A DNA stretch of 64,000 nt from Bordetella genomosp. 1 (GTDB lineage: Bacteria > Pseudomonadota > Gammaproteobacteria > Burkholderiales > Burkholderiaceae_B). Both the position numbers and the translations under genes were made by a program. Under the pieces are notes generated by a model. It was not told where the DNA came from and made no database searches. It saw only the letters and a list, made by a program, of their open reading frames with translations. The stretch spans positions 620,001-684,000 of the forward strand of contig NZ_NEVL01000001.1 of assembly GCF_002261335.1 (NCBI RefSeq), in the 5' to 3' direction. Shown one piece after another: positions 8,645 through 18,903 of the stretch (positions are counted from its first letter, which is position 1; every line of letters starts with the position of its first letter).

Positions 8645-9808
8645 ATGCGTTTGATCCCCTCCCTCCTGGTCGCGGCGGCAATGCTGCCGGGCCTGGCCAG
8701 CGCCGACACCATCAAGGTCGGCATCGCCAACGACATCTCCGGCCCGTTCTCCGCGCTGGGCGCCGAAGCCCGCGACGGCTTCAACCTCGCCATCAAGCAG
8801 CTGGGCAACAAGCTGGGCGGCCAGCCCGCCGAGTTCATCCAGACCGACATGGGCGGCAATCCGGATCAGGCACGCCAGCTCGTCACGCGCTACATCCAGC
8901 GCGAAAAGATCGATTTCTTCACCGGCCCGATCGGCTCGAACGTCGCGCTGGCCGTGGGCCCGGCGCTGTTCGCCGCCAAGGTGCCGTTCCTGTCGAACAA
9001 CCCCGGCCCCAGCCAGTATGCGGGCGCCCAGTGCAACAAGTTCTGGTTCGGCCTGTCGTACCAGAACGACGCCTTCCACGAGGCCGCCGGCAAGGTCGCC
9101 GCCGACCGCGGCTACAAGAAGGTGTTCGTGATGGCGCCCGACTATCCCGCCGGCAAGGATGCGCTCACCGGCTTCAAGCGCGGCTACAAGACGCCCGTGG
9201 CCGAAGAGCTCTACACCAAGCTCGGCCAGCTCGACTACGCCGCCGAGCTCGCGCAGATCCGCGCGGCCAAGCCCGACGCGGTCTACATCTTCCTGCCGGG
9301 CGGCATGGGCATCAACTTCGTCAAGCAGTTCGTGGCCGCCGGCCTGTCGCAGGGCACCGCGCTCGTGGGCCCCGGCTTCTCGGCCGACGAAGACGTGATC
9401 CAGGCCGTGGGCGAGCCCATGCTCGGCATGTACAACACGGCGCAATGGGCACACGACCTCGACGTGCCGCAGAACAAGCAGTTCGTCGACGCCTTCCGCA
9501 AGGAATACAACAACCGCTATCCGTCCGTGTATGCCGCCCAGGCCTACGACGTGATCATGGCCATCGACGCGGCCGTGAAGCAGAGCGGCGGCAAGGCCAG
9601 CGATCGCGACGCCATCGTGGCGGCGCTGGAGAAGGCCGACTTCTCCTCCGTGCGTGGCCCCTTCACCTACGGCAAGAACCACTACCCGATCCAGCCCTAC
9701 TACGTGCGCGTCGTCGACAAGGACGCCAGCGGCAAGATCACCAACAAGCTGGTCGGCAAGGTGTTCGACAAGTACCAGGACGTCTACGTAGGCGAGTGCA
9801 AGCTCTGA
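8645..9808 (+). CDS. ABC transporter substrate-binding protein, branched-chain/aromatic acid type
   Basis: Periplasmic binding protein of the Leu/Ile/Val-binding (LivK, Peripla_BP_6) family, 387 residues. The ATG at 8645 follows AAGGAG and starts a signal peptide cleaved after GLASA, giving a mature protein beginning DTIKVGIANDISGPFSALG, typical of the family. First gene of the SBP-permease-permease-ATPase-ATPase operon. A hairpin with T-run just after the gene would favour excess binding protein over membrane components. Next to CoA-dependent aromatic genes, the ligand is probably an aromatic carboxylate rather than leucine (inference). A homologue of similar layout is at 22688. Confidence 0.93.
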   Translation: MRLIPSLLVAAAMLPGLASADTIKVGIANDISGPFSALGAEARDGFNLAIKQLGNKLGGQPAEFIQTDMGGNPDQARQLVTRYIQREKIDFFTGPIGSNVALAVGPALFAAKVPFLSNNPGPSQYAGAQCNKFWFGLSYQNDAFHEAAGKVAADRGYKKVFVMAPDYPAGKDALTGFKRGYKTPVAEELYTKLGQLDYAAELAQIRAAKPDAVYIFLPGGMGINFVKQFVAAGLSQGTALVGPGFSADEDVIQAVGEPMLGMYNTAQWAHDLDVPQNKQFVDAFRKEYNNRYPSVYAAQAYDVIMAIDAAVKQSGGKASDRDAIVAALEKADFSSVRGPFTYGKNHYPIQPYYVRVVDKDASGKITNKLVGKVFDKYQDVYVGECKL

Positions 9809-9812
9809 TGGC

Positions 9813-9843
9813 AAAAGGCGCGCCCCTGAAGGGCGCGCTTTTT
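9813..9843 (+). terminator. Intra-operon Rho-independent terminator/attenuator
   Basis: Stem GCGCGCCC/GGGCGCGC extended by A-T pairs, loop of 5, followed by TTTTT. It sits between the binding protein and permease genes, so probably partial termination that leaves more binding-protein mRNA. Confidence 0.8.
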
Positions 9844-9923
9844 GCCGCGTCCACCGCGCGCGGGGCGGTGGCGCATCACGACACGCGGGCGCAGCGATCG
9901 CCCGCGGCTTCGGGGGAAGTTTC

Positions 9924-10844
9924 ATGACGTTCACGCTGGTCATCGAGCAACTGCTCAATGGACTGCAATTCGGGCTGATGCTGTTTCTGATCGCCGCCGG
10001 GCTCACGCTCGTGTTCGGCATCATGGACATCATGAACCTGGCCCACGGTTCACTCTACATGGCGGGCGCCTACGTGGCCGCCGAAACCATGCAGCGCACC
10101 GGCTCCTTCGTCGCCGCCGTGGCGGTGGCGGCCATCGCCACCGGCGTGGTGGGCGCGGTGCTCGAGCTGGTGCTGATCCGCCGCCTGGCGCTGCGCGATC
10201 ACCTGGCGCAGGTGCTGGGCACCTACGCCATCATTCTCATCGCGGGCGACCTGGTCAAGATGGTCTGGGGCCCGGCGCCGATGATGCTCAACATGCCCGC
10301 CGCGCTGGCCGGCCCGGTGCGCCTGCTGCCCGACCTGATGTATCCGGCCTACCGCCTGATGATCATCGTGTTCGGCCTGCTCGCGGCCGCGGGGCTGTAC
10401 TGGTTCGTGACGCGCACCCGCGCGGGCGTGCTGGTGCGCGCCGGCGCGTCGAACCGGCAGATGGCCACGCTGATGGGCGTGCGCGTGCCGATCCTGTTCC
10501 TCGGCGTGTTCGTGCTGGGCGCCATGCTGGCGGCGGTGGCGGGCGCGCTGCTCGGGCCGATCACGGCGGTGCAGATCGGCATGGGCGAGGAGATCCTGAT
10601 CCTGGTGCTGGTGTGCATCGTGATCGGCGGCATCGGGTCGATCCGCGGCGCCTTCGTCGGCGCGCTGCTGGTCGGCATGGTCGACACGGCGGGGCGGGCC
10701 TTCCTGCCCATGCTGCTGCGCCAGGTGTTCTCGCCGGCGGTGGCGTCCAGCGTCGGCCCGACGCTGGCGGCCATCCTGATTTATGTGTTGATGGCCGGGA
10801 TCCTGGTGTTCCGTCCGTCGGGTCTGTTTCCGGCGCGCGGGTGA
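9924..10844 (+). CDS. Branched-chain-type ABC transporter permease (LivH type)
   Basis: Inner-membrane permease, 306 residues, largely hydrophobic with about eight helices. LNGLQFGLMLFLIAAGLTL and the GIMDIMNLAHG block are signatures of LivH permeases. The cytoplasmic coupling region is RAGASNRQMATLMGV, and a late GGIGSIRGAFVGALLVG is also typical. RBS GGGGAAG precedes the ATG. It pairs with the LivM-type permease 3 bases downstream. Confidence 0.93.
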   Translation: MTFTLVIEQLLNGLQFGLMLFLIAAGLTLVFGIMDIMNLAHGSLYMAGAYVAAETMQRTGSFVAAVAVAAIATGVVGAVLELVLIRRLALRDHLAQVLGTYAIILIAGDLVKMVWGPAPMMLNMPAALAGPVRLLPDLMYPAYRLMIIVFGLLAAAGLYWFVTRTRAGVLVRAGASNRQMATLMGVRVPILFLGVFVLGAMLAAVAGALLGPITAVQIGMGEEILILVLVCIVIGGIGSIRGAFVGALLVGMVDTAGRAFLPMLLRQVFSPAVASSVGPTLAAILIYVLMAGILVFRPSGLFPARG

Positions 10845-10847
10845 AGC

Positions 10848-11813
10848 ATGCGTAGATCTCTATACTGGACTGTCGCCCTGTTGCTGGCCCTGGCGGTGTT
10901 TCCGCTGGTCGCGCCGGCCCTGGGCCTCGACTTCTACATCTCCTTCGTGCGGCGCGTGCTGATCTATGCGCTGGCGGCGACCAGCCTGAACCTGATCCTG
11001 GGCTACGGCGGCATGGTGGCGCTCGGGCATGCGGCCTTCTTCGGCGCCGGCGCCTATGCGGTCGGCATCCTGCAGTCGCTCGGCGTCAACAGCGCGCTGC
11101 TGGCCTGGCCGGCCGCGATGCTGCTGGCGGCCGTGCTGGCCTGGATCATCGGCGCGATCTCGCTGCGCACCCGCGGCGTGTACTTCATCATGATCACGCT
11201 GGCCTTCGCCCAGATGGTCTATTACATCTTCATCTCGCTGCGCCAGTACGGCGGCGAAGACGGCCTGAACCTCGCCGGCCATTCGCAGCTGCCGGCGCTC
11301 GACCTGGCCAACGACGTCACCTTCTACTACGTGGTGCTGGTGCTGTTCGCCGTGCTGCTGTTCCTGTTCAACCGGCTGGTCGACGCGCGCTACGGCGCGG
11401 CGCTGCAGGGCATCCGCGAAAACGAATCGCGCATGGAGTCGCTGGGCTATCCGGTCTACCGCATGAAGCTCACGGCCTTCGTGATCAGCGGCGCGGTCGC
11501 GGGCCTGGCCGGCGCGCTGCTGGCCAACCACAACCTCTTCATCTCGCCCAGCCTGATGCACTGGACCCAGTCGGCCAACCTGCTGATCATGGTGCTGGTG
11601 GGCGGCATCGGCCTGCGCTACGGCGGCGTGGCCGGCGCGGCGGTGATGCTGGTGCTCGAGGAAGTGCTGCGCCTCTGGACCGAATACTGGCACCTGCCGT
11701 TGGGCCTGCTGCTGCTGGGCGTGGTGCTGGGCGCCCCGCGCGGCCTGGCCGGGCTGGTCGGCCCCTGGTTCGCCAGCCGCACGCCCGCCACCGAACCCGC
11801 GAGGAAAGCGTGA
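10848..11813 (+). CDS. Branched-chain-type ABC transporter permease (LivM type)
   Basis: Second inner-membrane permease of the transporter, 321 residues. LNLILGYGGMVALGHAAFFGAGAY is represented by its core LGHAAFFGAGAYA, the LivM signature. The coupling loop is GIRENESRMESLGYPV, contacting the ATPases. A late GGIGLRYGGVAGA matches the family. The stop shares a base with the ATG of the following ATPase gene. Confidence 0.93.
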   Translation: MRRSLYWTVALLLALAVFPLVAPALGLDFYISFVRRVLIYALAATSLNLILGYGGMVALGHAAFFGAGAYAVGILQSLGVNSALLAWPAAMLLAAVLAWIIGAISLRTRGVYFIMITLAFAQMVYYIFISLRQYGGEDGLNLAGHSQLPALDLANDVTFYYVVLVLFAVLLFLFNRLVDARYGAALQGIRENESRMESLGYPVYRMKLTAFVISGAVAGLAGALLANHNLFISPSLMHWTQSANLLIMVLVGGIGLRYGGVAGAAVMLVLEEVLRLWTEYWHLPLGLLLLGVVLGAPRGLAGLVGPWFASRTPATEPARKA

Positions 11814-12582
11814 TGACGACATCCAACACGCCCGCCCTGCGTGCCACCGGCCTGGTGCGCCGCTTCGGCGCGCTGCTCGCCACCGACCAGGTGTCGATCG
11901 AGCTCGCGCCGGGCGAGATCCATGCCCTGATCGGCCCCAACGGCGCCGGCAAGTCCACCCTGATCCATCTGCTGTCCGGCACGCTGGCCGCCGACGCGGG
12001 CACGCTGCACGTGGGCGGCACCGACGTGTCGGCCATGACGGCCCACGAACGCGTGGCCGCGGGCCTGTCGCGCTCGTATCAGATCACCAACATCTTCCGC
12101 AGCTTCAGCGTGCTCGACAATCTGCTGCTCGCGGTGCAGGCCCATGCGGGCAGCAGCTTCCGCTTCTGGCAGTCGCGCGCCCACGAGGCCGCGCTGTACG
12201 ACGCGGCCCGCGCGCTGGCGCAGGAGTGCTGCATCGACGCCTCGCTGTTCGCGCGCCAGGCCGGCACGCTGCCGCACGGCGAGCAGCGCAAGCTGGAGTT
12301 CGCGCTGGCGCTCGCCGCGCGGCCGAGCGTGCTGCTGCTCGACGAGCCCATGGCCGGCATGGGCCCCGACGAAACGCTGCGCCTGACCGAGCTGATCGAG
12401 AGCCTGCGCGGCCGCGCGGCGATGCTGCTGGTCGAGCACGACATGCAGGCGGTGTTCCGCCTGGCCGACCGCATCTCGGTGCTGGTCTATGGCCGCGTGA
12501 TCGCCACCGGCACGCCGGACGAGATCCGCGCCAACCCCGACGTGCGCCAGGCCTATCTGGGCGACGATGAAACGGAGGCCGT

Positions 12583-12589
<7 letters not shown>
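11813..12589 (+). CDS. Branched-chain-type ABC transporter ATPase (LivG type)
   Basis: Cytoplasmic ATPase subunit, 258 residues. Walker A GPNGAGKS, Q-loop in RSYQITNIF, signature LPHGEQRKLE (the LivG form), Walker B LLLDEPMAGMG, switch His in LVEHDMQ. ATG 11813 is preferred over the overlapping GTG 11810 because GAGGAA lies 6 bases upstream of the ATG. The C-terminal VYGRVIATGTPDEIRANPDV is typical of LivG. Overlaps the next ATPase gene by 7 bases. Confidence 0.93.
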
Positions 12590-13287
<698 letters not shown>

Positions 13288-13530
13288 CGTAGCCCGTCCC
13301 TGATTTCCCGCCGGCCCGGCGTGGACTCCCCCGGCGCATCGCGCTCGCGGCGTCCACCCCGGGCCGGCGGTGTTTTGGGGCGCCCGCAGGGACGCCCGCA
13401 GGGACGCCCGTAGGGGCGCCCGCAGGGGACGCCCGCAGGAGGCGCCCGCAGGAGGCGCCCGCAGGAGGCGCCCGCACGGGCGCGTGCACGGGCGGCGCGC
13501 CCGCGGAGGCGGGTCGGTGTAGACCCCGTC
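13288..13530. other. Intergenic spacer: inverted GGCCCGG elements plus the tandem array
   Basis: No gene seen. The first 90 bases hold GCCGGCCCGGCGTGGAC and its inverse GTCCACCCCGGGCCGGC (about 13306-13370), a long imperfect hairpin that may end the transporter transcript. The tandem array follows. Confidence 0.5.
13377..13485. repeat. GC-rich 12-bp tandem array
   Basis: About nine imperfect copies of a 12-13-bp unit, GGGCGCCCGCAG, with variants GGACGCCCGCAG and GAGGCGCCCGCAG; the last copies are nearly identical. Each unit contains the palindrome GGGCGCCC or GGCGCC, so the transcript can fold extensively. It lies between livF and the catabolic promoter. No spacers, so not CRISPR. Likely a slippage-prone, strain-variable array. 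Confidence 0.85.
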
Positions 13531-13574
13531 TTGCGCAGTGTCCACGCGGGGTATATATTTCAAGCCTAAAATAT
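13531..13574 (+). promoter_or_regulatory. Catabolic operon promoter with candidate MarR operator (site 2)
   Basis: Possible -35 TTGCGC (13531-13536) and -10 TATATT (13554-13559) with a 17-bp spacer. The dyad ATATTTCAAGCCTAAAATAT (13555-13574; half-sites match at 8 of 10) covers the -10 and probable start, an ideal place for a repressor. It is closely related to the site at 8462. Confidence 0.6.
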
Positions 13575-13636
13575 CAAAGGTTCAAAATCAACGGCGGTCG
13601 ATCGAGGCGTGCCGCCGCTGCCACGGAGCTGTACAC

Positions 13637-15991
13637 ATGAAGATAGTCTGCCAGGGTGGTGGTCCCGCCGGTCTGTATTTCGGCCTGCTGATGAAACTGC
13701 AGGATCCGTCCAACGACGTGACCGTGGTCGAGCGCAACCGGCCCTACGACACGTTCGGCTGGGGCGTCGTGTTCTCCGACGCCACGATGGACAATCTGCG
13801 CGAGGCGGATCCCGTCTCCGCCAAGACCATCGGCGATGCGTTCAATCATTGGGACGACATCGACATCCATTTCAAGGGCCGCACGATCCGCACCGGCGGC
13901 CACGGCTTCATCGGCATCGGCCGCAAGCACCTGCTCAACATCCTGCAGGCGCGTTGCGAAGAGGTGGGCGTGAAGCTGGTGTTCGAAACCTTCGTGCAGG
14001 ACGACCAGGCGCTGGCGCGCGAGTACGACGCCGACCTGGTCATCGCCGCCGACGGCCTGAACAGCGTGGTCCGCACGCGCTACGCCGACACCTTCAAGCC
14101 CGACATCGACCAGCGCCGCTGCCGCTTCGTCTGGCTCGGCACCACCAAGGTCTTCGACGCGTTCACCTTCGCGTTCGTGCAGACCGAGCACGGCTGGTTC
14201 CAGGCCCATGCCTACCGCTTCGAGGACGGCCTCTCGACCTTCATCGTCGAGACCCCCGAAGAAACCTGGCAGGCGGCCGGCATCGAGCAGATGAGCCAGG
14301 AAGACGGCATCGCCTACTGCGAGAAGCTGTTCGCGCCGTGGCTCGACGGCCATCGCCTGATGAGCAACGCCGGCCACCTGCGCGGCTCCGCCATCTGGAT
14401 CCGCTTCCCGCGCGTGATCTGCAACGGCTGGGTGCAATGGAACCACCTCGACACGCCGCGCGGCGAGCGCGACGTGCCGGTGGTGCTGATGGGCGACGCC
14501 GCCCACACCGCGCACTTCTCGATCGGCTCGGGCACCAAGCTCGCGCTCGAAGACGCCATCGAGCTGGCGCGCTGCCTCGACGGCCAGCCCGACCTGCGCG
14601 CCGCGCTCAAGCATTACGAGGAGGTGCGCAGCGTCGAGGTGCTCAAGATCCAGAACGCCGCGCGCAACTCCACCGAGTGGTTCGAGAACGTGGAGCGCTA
14701 TGCCGGCCTGGAGCCGGAGCAGTTTGCCTATTCGCTGCTCACGCGGTCGCAGCGCATCTCGCACGAAAACCTGCGGCTGCGCGATCCGGCCTGGCTCGAG
14801 GGCTACGAGCGCTGGATCGCCGAGCATGCCGGCGAGGCGGCCCCCGCGGGCAAGACCGTGCCCGCGCCGCTGCCCATGTTCACGCCCTACCAGGCCCGCG
14901 GCGTGCGCCTGCCCAACCGCATCGTGGTCTCGCCCATGGCGATGTATTCCTGCGTCGATGGCGTGCCGGGCGAGTTCCACCTGGTGCACCTGGGCGCGCG
15001 CGCGCTCGGCGGCGCCGGCCTGGTGATGGTCGAAATGACCTGCACCTCGCCCGACGCGCGCATCACGCCGGGATGCCCCGGCCTGTGGAACGACGAACAG
15101 GCGGCCGCCTTCAAGCGCATCGTCGATTTCGTGCACGCCAATTCGCCCGCGAAGATCGGCATGCAGCTCGGCCACGCCGGCCGCAAGGGCTCGACCCAGC
15201 TCGGCTGGCAGCGCATCGACCACCCGCTGGCCGAGGGCAACTGGCCGCTGGTGTCGGCCTCGCCGCTGCCCTACATGCCGGGCGTGTCGCAGGTGCCCGC
15301 CGAGCTCGATCGCGCCGGCATGGACCGGATCCGCGACGAGTTCGTGGCCGCCGCCCGGCGCGCCGCCGCGGCCGGCTTCGACTGGCTCGAGCTCCACTGC
15401 GCGCACGGCTACCTGCTGTCGAGCTTCATCTCGCCCATCACCAACCAGCGCCAGGACGAATACGGCGGCAGCCTCGACAACCGGCTGCGCTTCCCGCTCG
15501 AGGTGTTCCGCGCCGTGCGCGAGGTGTGGCCGGCCGACAAGCCCATGTCGGTGCGGATCTCCGCGCACGACTGGGTCGAGGGCGGCATCGACGCCGACGA
15601 CGCGGTGGCGATCGCCCGTGTCTTCAAGCAGGCGGGCGCCGACATGATCGACTGCTCGTCGGGTCAGGTGAGCCCCGAGCAGCGCCCGGTGTATGGCCGC
15701 ATGTTCCAGACCCCGTTCGCCGACCGCGTGCGCAACGAAGCCGGCATCCCGACCATCGCGGTGGGCGCCATCTTCGAGGCCGACCATGCCAACGGCATCA
15801 TCGCGTCGGGCCGTGCCGACCTGTGCGCGCTGGCCCGGCCGCACCTGGCCGACGCCTCCTGGACGCTGCGCGAGGCCGCGCGCGTGGGCTACACCCACAC
15901 GCACTGGCCGCAGCAGTACGAGGCCGGCAAGCGCCAGCTCGAAACCAACTTCGAACGCGCCGCAGCCATGGCGCAACAGGAAGCGAAATGA
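13637..15991 (+). CDS. Bifunctional aryl-CoA monooxygenase/reductase (salicylyl-CoA 5-hydroxylase / 2-aminobenzoyl-CoA monooxygenase-reductase family)
   Basis: Fusion flavoprotein, 784 residues. Residues 1-~400 are an FAD monooxygenase: [10 protein letters not shown] near the N-terminus, [11 protein letters not shown], and [18 protein letters not shown]. Residues ~415-784 are an Old Yellow Enzyme-type FMN oxidoreductase ([45 protein letters not shown]). The same architecture occurs in the Azoarcus evansii 2-aminobenzoyl-CoA monooxygenase/reductase, which hydroxylates and then reduces the ring of the CoA thioester, and in salicylyl-CoA 5-hydroxylases. The RefSeq-style name would be the salicylyl-CoA enzyme; the downstream beta-oxidation genes favour the ring-reducing aminobenzoate route. 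ATG 13637 starts the Rossmann fold directly; stop overlaps the SDR start (ATGA). Confidence 0.9.
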   Translation: MKIVCQGGGPAGLYFGLLMKLQDPSNDVTVVERNRPYDTFGWGVVFSDATMDNLREADPVSAKTIGDAFNHWDDIDIHFKGRTIRTGGHGFIGIGRKHLLNILQARCEEVGVKLVFETFVQDDQALAREYDADLVIAADGLNSVVRTRYADTFKPDIDQRRCRFVWLGTTKVFDAFTFAFVQTEHGWFQAHAYRFEDGLSTFIVETPEETWQAAGIEQMSQEDGIAYCEKLFAPWLDGHRLMSNAGHLRGSAIWIRFPRVICNGWVQWNHLDTPRGERDVPVVLMGDAAHTAHFSIGSGTKLALEDAIELARCLDGQPDLRAALKHYEEVRSVEVLKIQNAARNSTEWFENVERYAGLEPEQFAYSLLTRSQRISHENLRLRDPAWLEGYERWIAEHAGEAAPAGKTVPAPLPMFTPYQARGVRLPNRIVVSPMAMYSCVDGVPGEFHLVHLGARALGGAGLVMVEMTCTSPDARITPGCPGLWNDEQAAAFKRIVDFVHANSPAKIGMQLGHAGRKGSTQLGWQRIDHPLAEGNWPLVSASPLPYMPGVSQVPAELDRAGMDRIRDEFVAAARRAAAAGFDWLELHCAHGYLLSSFISPITNQRQDEYGGSLDNRLRFPLEVFRAVREVWPADKPMSVRISAHDWVEGGIDADDAVAIARVFKQAGADMIDCSSGQVSPEQRPVYGRMFQTPFADRVRNEAGIPTIAVGAIFEADHANGIIASGRADLCALARPHLADASWTLREAARVGYTHTHWPQQYEAGKRQLETNFERAAAMAQQEAK

Positions 15992-16770
15992 GCGCCGCAC
16001 TTCCCCTGCAGGGCCACCACGCGCTGGTGACCGGCGGCGCCCGCGGCATCGGCCTGGCCTGCGCGCAGGCGCTGCTGGCCCAGGGCGCGCAGGTCACGCT
16101 GCTGGGCCGTGACGGCCAGGCGCTGGCGCGCGCTGCCGAAGCGCTGGGCCCCGCCGCGGGCTATGCGCAGGCCGACATCAGCGACGCCGCCTCGGTGCGC
16201 GCCGCCTTCGACGCGGCCGCGCTGGCGCGCGGTCCGATCGCGATCCTCGTCAACAACGCCGGGCAGGCCGAGAGCCAGCGCTTCGACCGCACCGACGAGG
16301 CGCTGTGGCAGCGCATGCTCGACGTCAACCTCACCGGCACCTTCCATTGCATCCAGGCCGCGCTGCCGGGCATGCTGGTCCGGGGCCACGGCCGCGTCAT
16401 CAACGTGGCCAGCACCGCCGGCCTGATCGGCTATGCCTACGTGGCGGCCTACTGCGCCGCCAAGCACGGCGTGATCGGCCTGACCCGCGCGCTGGCGCTG
16501 GAGGTGGCCAGAAAGGGCGTCACCGTCAACGCGGTGTGTCCCGGCTACACCGAGACCGACATCGTGCGCGACGCGGTCGCCAACATCGTGCAGAAGACCG
16601 GGCTCGACGAGGCGGGCGCGCGCGCCAAGCTGGCCGAGCGCAATCCGCAGGGCCGGCTGGTGCAGCCCGAGGAAGTCGCCGCCACGGTGGCCTGGCTGGC
16701 GCTGCCGGCCAGCGCCTCGGTCAACGGCCAGGCCATCTCGATCGATGGCGGCGAGGTCATGCCGGGTTGA
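15988..16770 (+). CDS. SDR oxidoreductase (3-hydroxyacyl-CoA dehydrogenase-like)
   Basis: Short-chain dehydrogenase, 260 residues, cytoplasmic. NAD(P) motif [13 protein letters not shown], catalytic Ser in NVASTAG and Tyr-Lys in [16 protein letters not shown] and the terminal SIDGGE are standard. It overlaps the monooxygenase by 4 bases. With a hydratase and dehydrogenase alongside, oxidation of a hydroxyacyl- or hydroxycyclohexenyl-CoA intermediate is likely. Confidence 0.9.
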   Translation: MSAALPLQGHHALVTGGARGIGLACAQALLAQGAQVTLLGRDGQALARAAEALGPAAGYAQADISDAASVRAAFDAAALARGPIAILVNNAGQAESQRFDRTDEALWQRMLDVNLTGTFHCIQAALPGMLVRGHGRVINVASTAGLIGYAYVAAYCAAKHGVIGLTRALALEVARKGVTVNAVCPGYTETDIVRDAVANIVQKTGLDEAGARAKLAERNPQGRLVQPEEVAATVAWLALPASASVNGQAISIDGGEVMPG

Positions 16771-16814
16771 GCCGCGCCGCTTTGCCCCGCACACACAGAC
16801 AAAGGAGAAGACAG

Positions 16815-17669
16815 ATGAGCGCAAGCGAACAGCACACGATGAAGCATCACAAACGGCCCTATGCCGGCTACGAGGCACGCACCTTCCTCTGGGACGTGAG
16901 CGCCGACGGCAAGGTCGCCACCATCACGCTGAACCGCCCCGAACGCAAGAACCCGCTCACGTTCGATTCCTATGCCGAGCTGCGCGACCTGTTCCGCGGC
17001 CTGGTCTACGCCACCGACATCAAGGTGGTCGTCATCACGGGCGCCGGCGGCAACTTCTGCTCCGGCGGCGACGTGCACGAAATCATCGGCCCGCTCACGC
17101 AGATGAGCATGCCCGAGCTGCTCGACTTCACCCGCATGACCGGTGACCTGGTCAAGGCGATGCGCGCCTGCCCGCAGCCCATCGTGGCCGCGGTCGACGG
17201 GGTGTGCGCCGGCGCCGGCGCCATGGTGGCGCTGGCCTCCGACCTGCGCCTGGGTACCGCCGCCGCGCGCACCGCCTTCCTGTTCACCCGCGTCGGGCTG
17301 GCCGGCGCCGACATGGGCGCGTGCACGCTGCTGCCGCGCATGATCGGCCAGGGCCGCGCGAGCGAGCTGCTCTACACCGGCCGCGCCATGCGCGCCGACG
17401 AAGGCCTGGCCTGGGGCTTCTTCAACAGCCTGCACGAGCCCGAGGCGCTGGGCGGCGCGGCCGCCGAGCTGGCCGCGCAGATCGCCGCCGGCCCGACCTT
17501 CGCGCACGGCGTCACCAAGAAGCTGCTGCACCAGGAATGGAACATGGGCGTGGACGAGGCCATCGAGGCCGAGGCCGAGGCGCAGGCCATCTGCATGCAG
17601 ACGCGCGACTTCCGTCGCGCCTACGACGCCTTCGTGGCCAAACAGAAACCCGTGTTCGAAGGAGACTGA
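16815..17669 (+). CDS. Enoyl-CoA hydratase/isomerase family protein
   Basis: Crotonase-fold enzyme, 284 residues. [18 protein letters not shown], the CoA-oxyanion segment [15 protein letters not shown], and [18 protein letters not shown] are present. [13 protein letters not shown] carries an Asp at the position where hydratases have a catalytic Glu, so the exact reaction (hydration, hydrolysis or ring opening) is open. RBS AAAGGAGAAG is 4 bases before the ATG at 16815. In 2-aminobenzoyl-CoA pathways this family handles the non-aromatic CoA intermediates. Confidence 0.88.
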   Translation: MSASEQHTMKHHKRPYAGYEARTFLWDVSADGKVATITLNRPERKNPLTFDSYAELRDLFRGLVYATDIKVVVITGAGGNFCSGGDVHEIIGPLTQMSMPELLDFTRMTGDLVKAMRACPQPIVAAVDGVCAGAGAMVALASDLRLGTAAARTAFLFTRVGLAGADMGACTLLPRMIGQGRASELLYTGRAMRADEGLAWGFFNSLHEPEALGGAAAELAAQIAAGPTFAHGVTKKLLHQEWNMGVDEAIEAEAEAQAICMQTRDFRRAYDAFVAKQKPVFEGD

Positions 17670-17673
17670 GCTC

Positions 17674-18846
17674 ATGATGCGCGACAGCAGCTGGCTCGAC
17701 TGGCCGTTCTTCGAAGACCATCACCGCACCCTGGCACACGAGCTCGACGCCTGGTGCGAGTCCAACCTCGGACACGTGGACCACCACGACGCCGACGCGT
17801 CCTGCCGCAAGCTGGTGGCGGCGCTGGGCAAGGCAGGCTGGCTGCGCTATTGCGTGCCGGCCGGCGCCGATGGCGCCTGGGGCGGCAGGCTGCCCCAGGT
17901 CGATTCGCGCGCGGTGTGCATCCTGCGCGAGACGCTGGCGCGCCACGAGGGCCTGGCCGACTTCGCGCTGGCGATGCAGGGCCTGGGCAGCGGCGCGATC
18001 TCGCTGATGGGCACCGAGGCCGTCAAGGCGCGCTATCTGCCGCGCGTGGCGAGCGGCGAGGCCATCGCGGCCTTCGCGCTGTCCGAGCCGGACGCCGGCT
18101 CCGACGTGGCCGCCATGAGCTGCGCGGCCCGTCTCGACGGCGATCACTACGTGCTCGACGGCGCCAAGACCTGGATCTCGAACGCCGGCATCGCCGACTT
18201 CTATTGCGTGTTCGCGCGCACCGGCGAGGCGCCCGGCGCGCGCGGCATCTCGGCCTTCGTGGTCGATGCCGACACCCCGGGCTTCAGCGTGAGCGAGCGC
18301 ATCGACCTGATCGCGCCGCATCCGCTGGGCACCCTCACGTTCGACCAATGCCGCATCCCCGTGTCGCAGCGCCTGGGCGAGCCCGGGCAGGGCTTCAAGC
18401 TGGCCATGATGACGCTGGACATCTTCCGCGCCTCGGTGGCGGCTGCCGCGCTCGGCTTCGCGCGCCGCGCGCTCGACGAGGGCCTGGCACGCGCCCGGAG
18501 CCGCAAGATGTTCGGCCAGACCCTGGCCGACCTGCAGCTGACGCAGGCCGCGCTGGGCGACATGGCGACCGCGATCGATTCGTCGGCGCTGCTCACCTAT
18601 CGCGCGGCCTGGCTGCGCGACGTGCGCGGCGAACGCACCACCCGCGAGGCCGCGATGGCCAAGATGACCGCCACCGAGTCGGCGCAGCAAGTGATCGACC
18701 GCGCGCTGCAGATGTTCGGCGGCGCCGGCGTGGTTAGCGGCATGGCGGTGGAAAAACTTTATCGGGAAATCAGAGCGCTGCGTATTTACGAAGGCGCCAC
18801 GGAAGTGCAGAAGTTGATCATTGCCCGGGAGCTGTTGAAGTCCTGA
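17674..18846 (+). CDS. Acyl-CoA dehydrogenase
   Basis: FAD-dependent dehydrogenase, 390 residues, normal for the family. [15 protein letters not shown] and [18 protein letters not shown] bind FAD and substrate. [22 protein letters not shown] and [20 protein letters not shown] precede the YEGATEVQ block near the C-terminus. AAGGAG is 9 bases before ATG 17674 (a second ATG follows at once). Part of the operon from 13637; probably oxidises a cyclic or ring-opened acyl-CoA. Confidence 0.92.
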   Translation: MMRDSSWLDWPFFEDHHRTLAHELDAWCESNLGHVDHHDADASCRKLVAALGKAGWLRYCVPAGADGAWGGRLPQVDSRAVCILRETLARHEGLADFALAMQGLGSGAISLMGTEAVKARYLPRVASGEAIAAFALSEPDAGSDVAAMSCAARLDGDHYVLDGAKTWISNAGIADFYCVFARTGEAPGARGISAFVVDADTPGFSVSERIDLIAPHPLGTLTFDQCRIPVSQRLGEPGQGFKLAMMTLDIFRASVAAAALGFARRALDEGLARARSRKMFGQTLADLQLTQAALGDMATAIDSSALLTYRAAWLRDVRGERTTREAAMAKMTATESAQQVIDRALQMFGGAGVVSGMAVEKLYREIRALRIYEGATEVQKLIIARELLKS

Positions 18847-18903
18847 TTCCAGGGCGTGCGTACCACGGGCAAGTCACCACACCTACAGCAACAGGGGAAA
18901 TCC

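Noticed and set aside
9813-9843. Operon end after the first binding protein
   Set aside because: The permease and ATPase genes follow on the same strand in the standard order, so the hairpin is read as partial termination inside one operon.
13377-13485. CRISPR array
   Set aside because: Units are contiguous 12-13-bp repeats with no unique spacers, and there are no cas genes.
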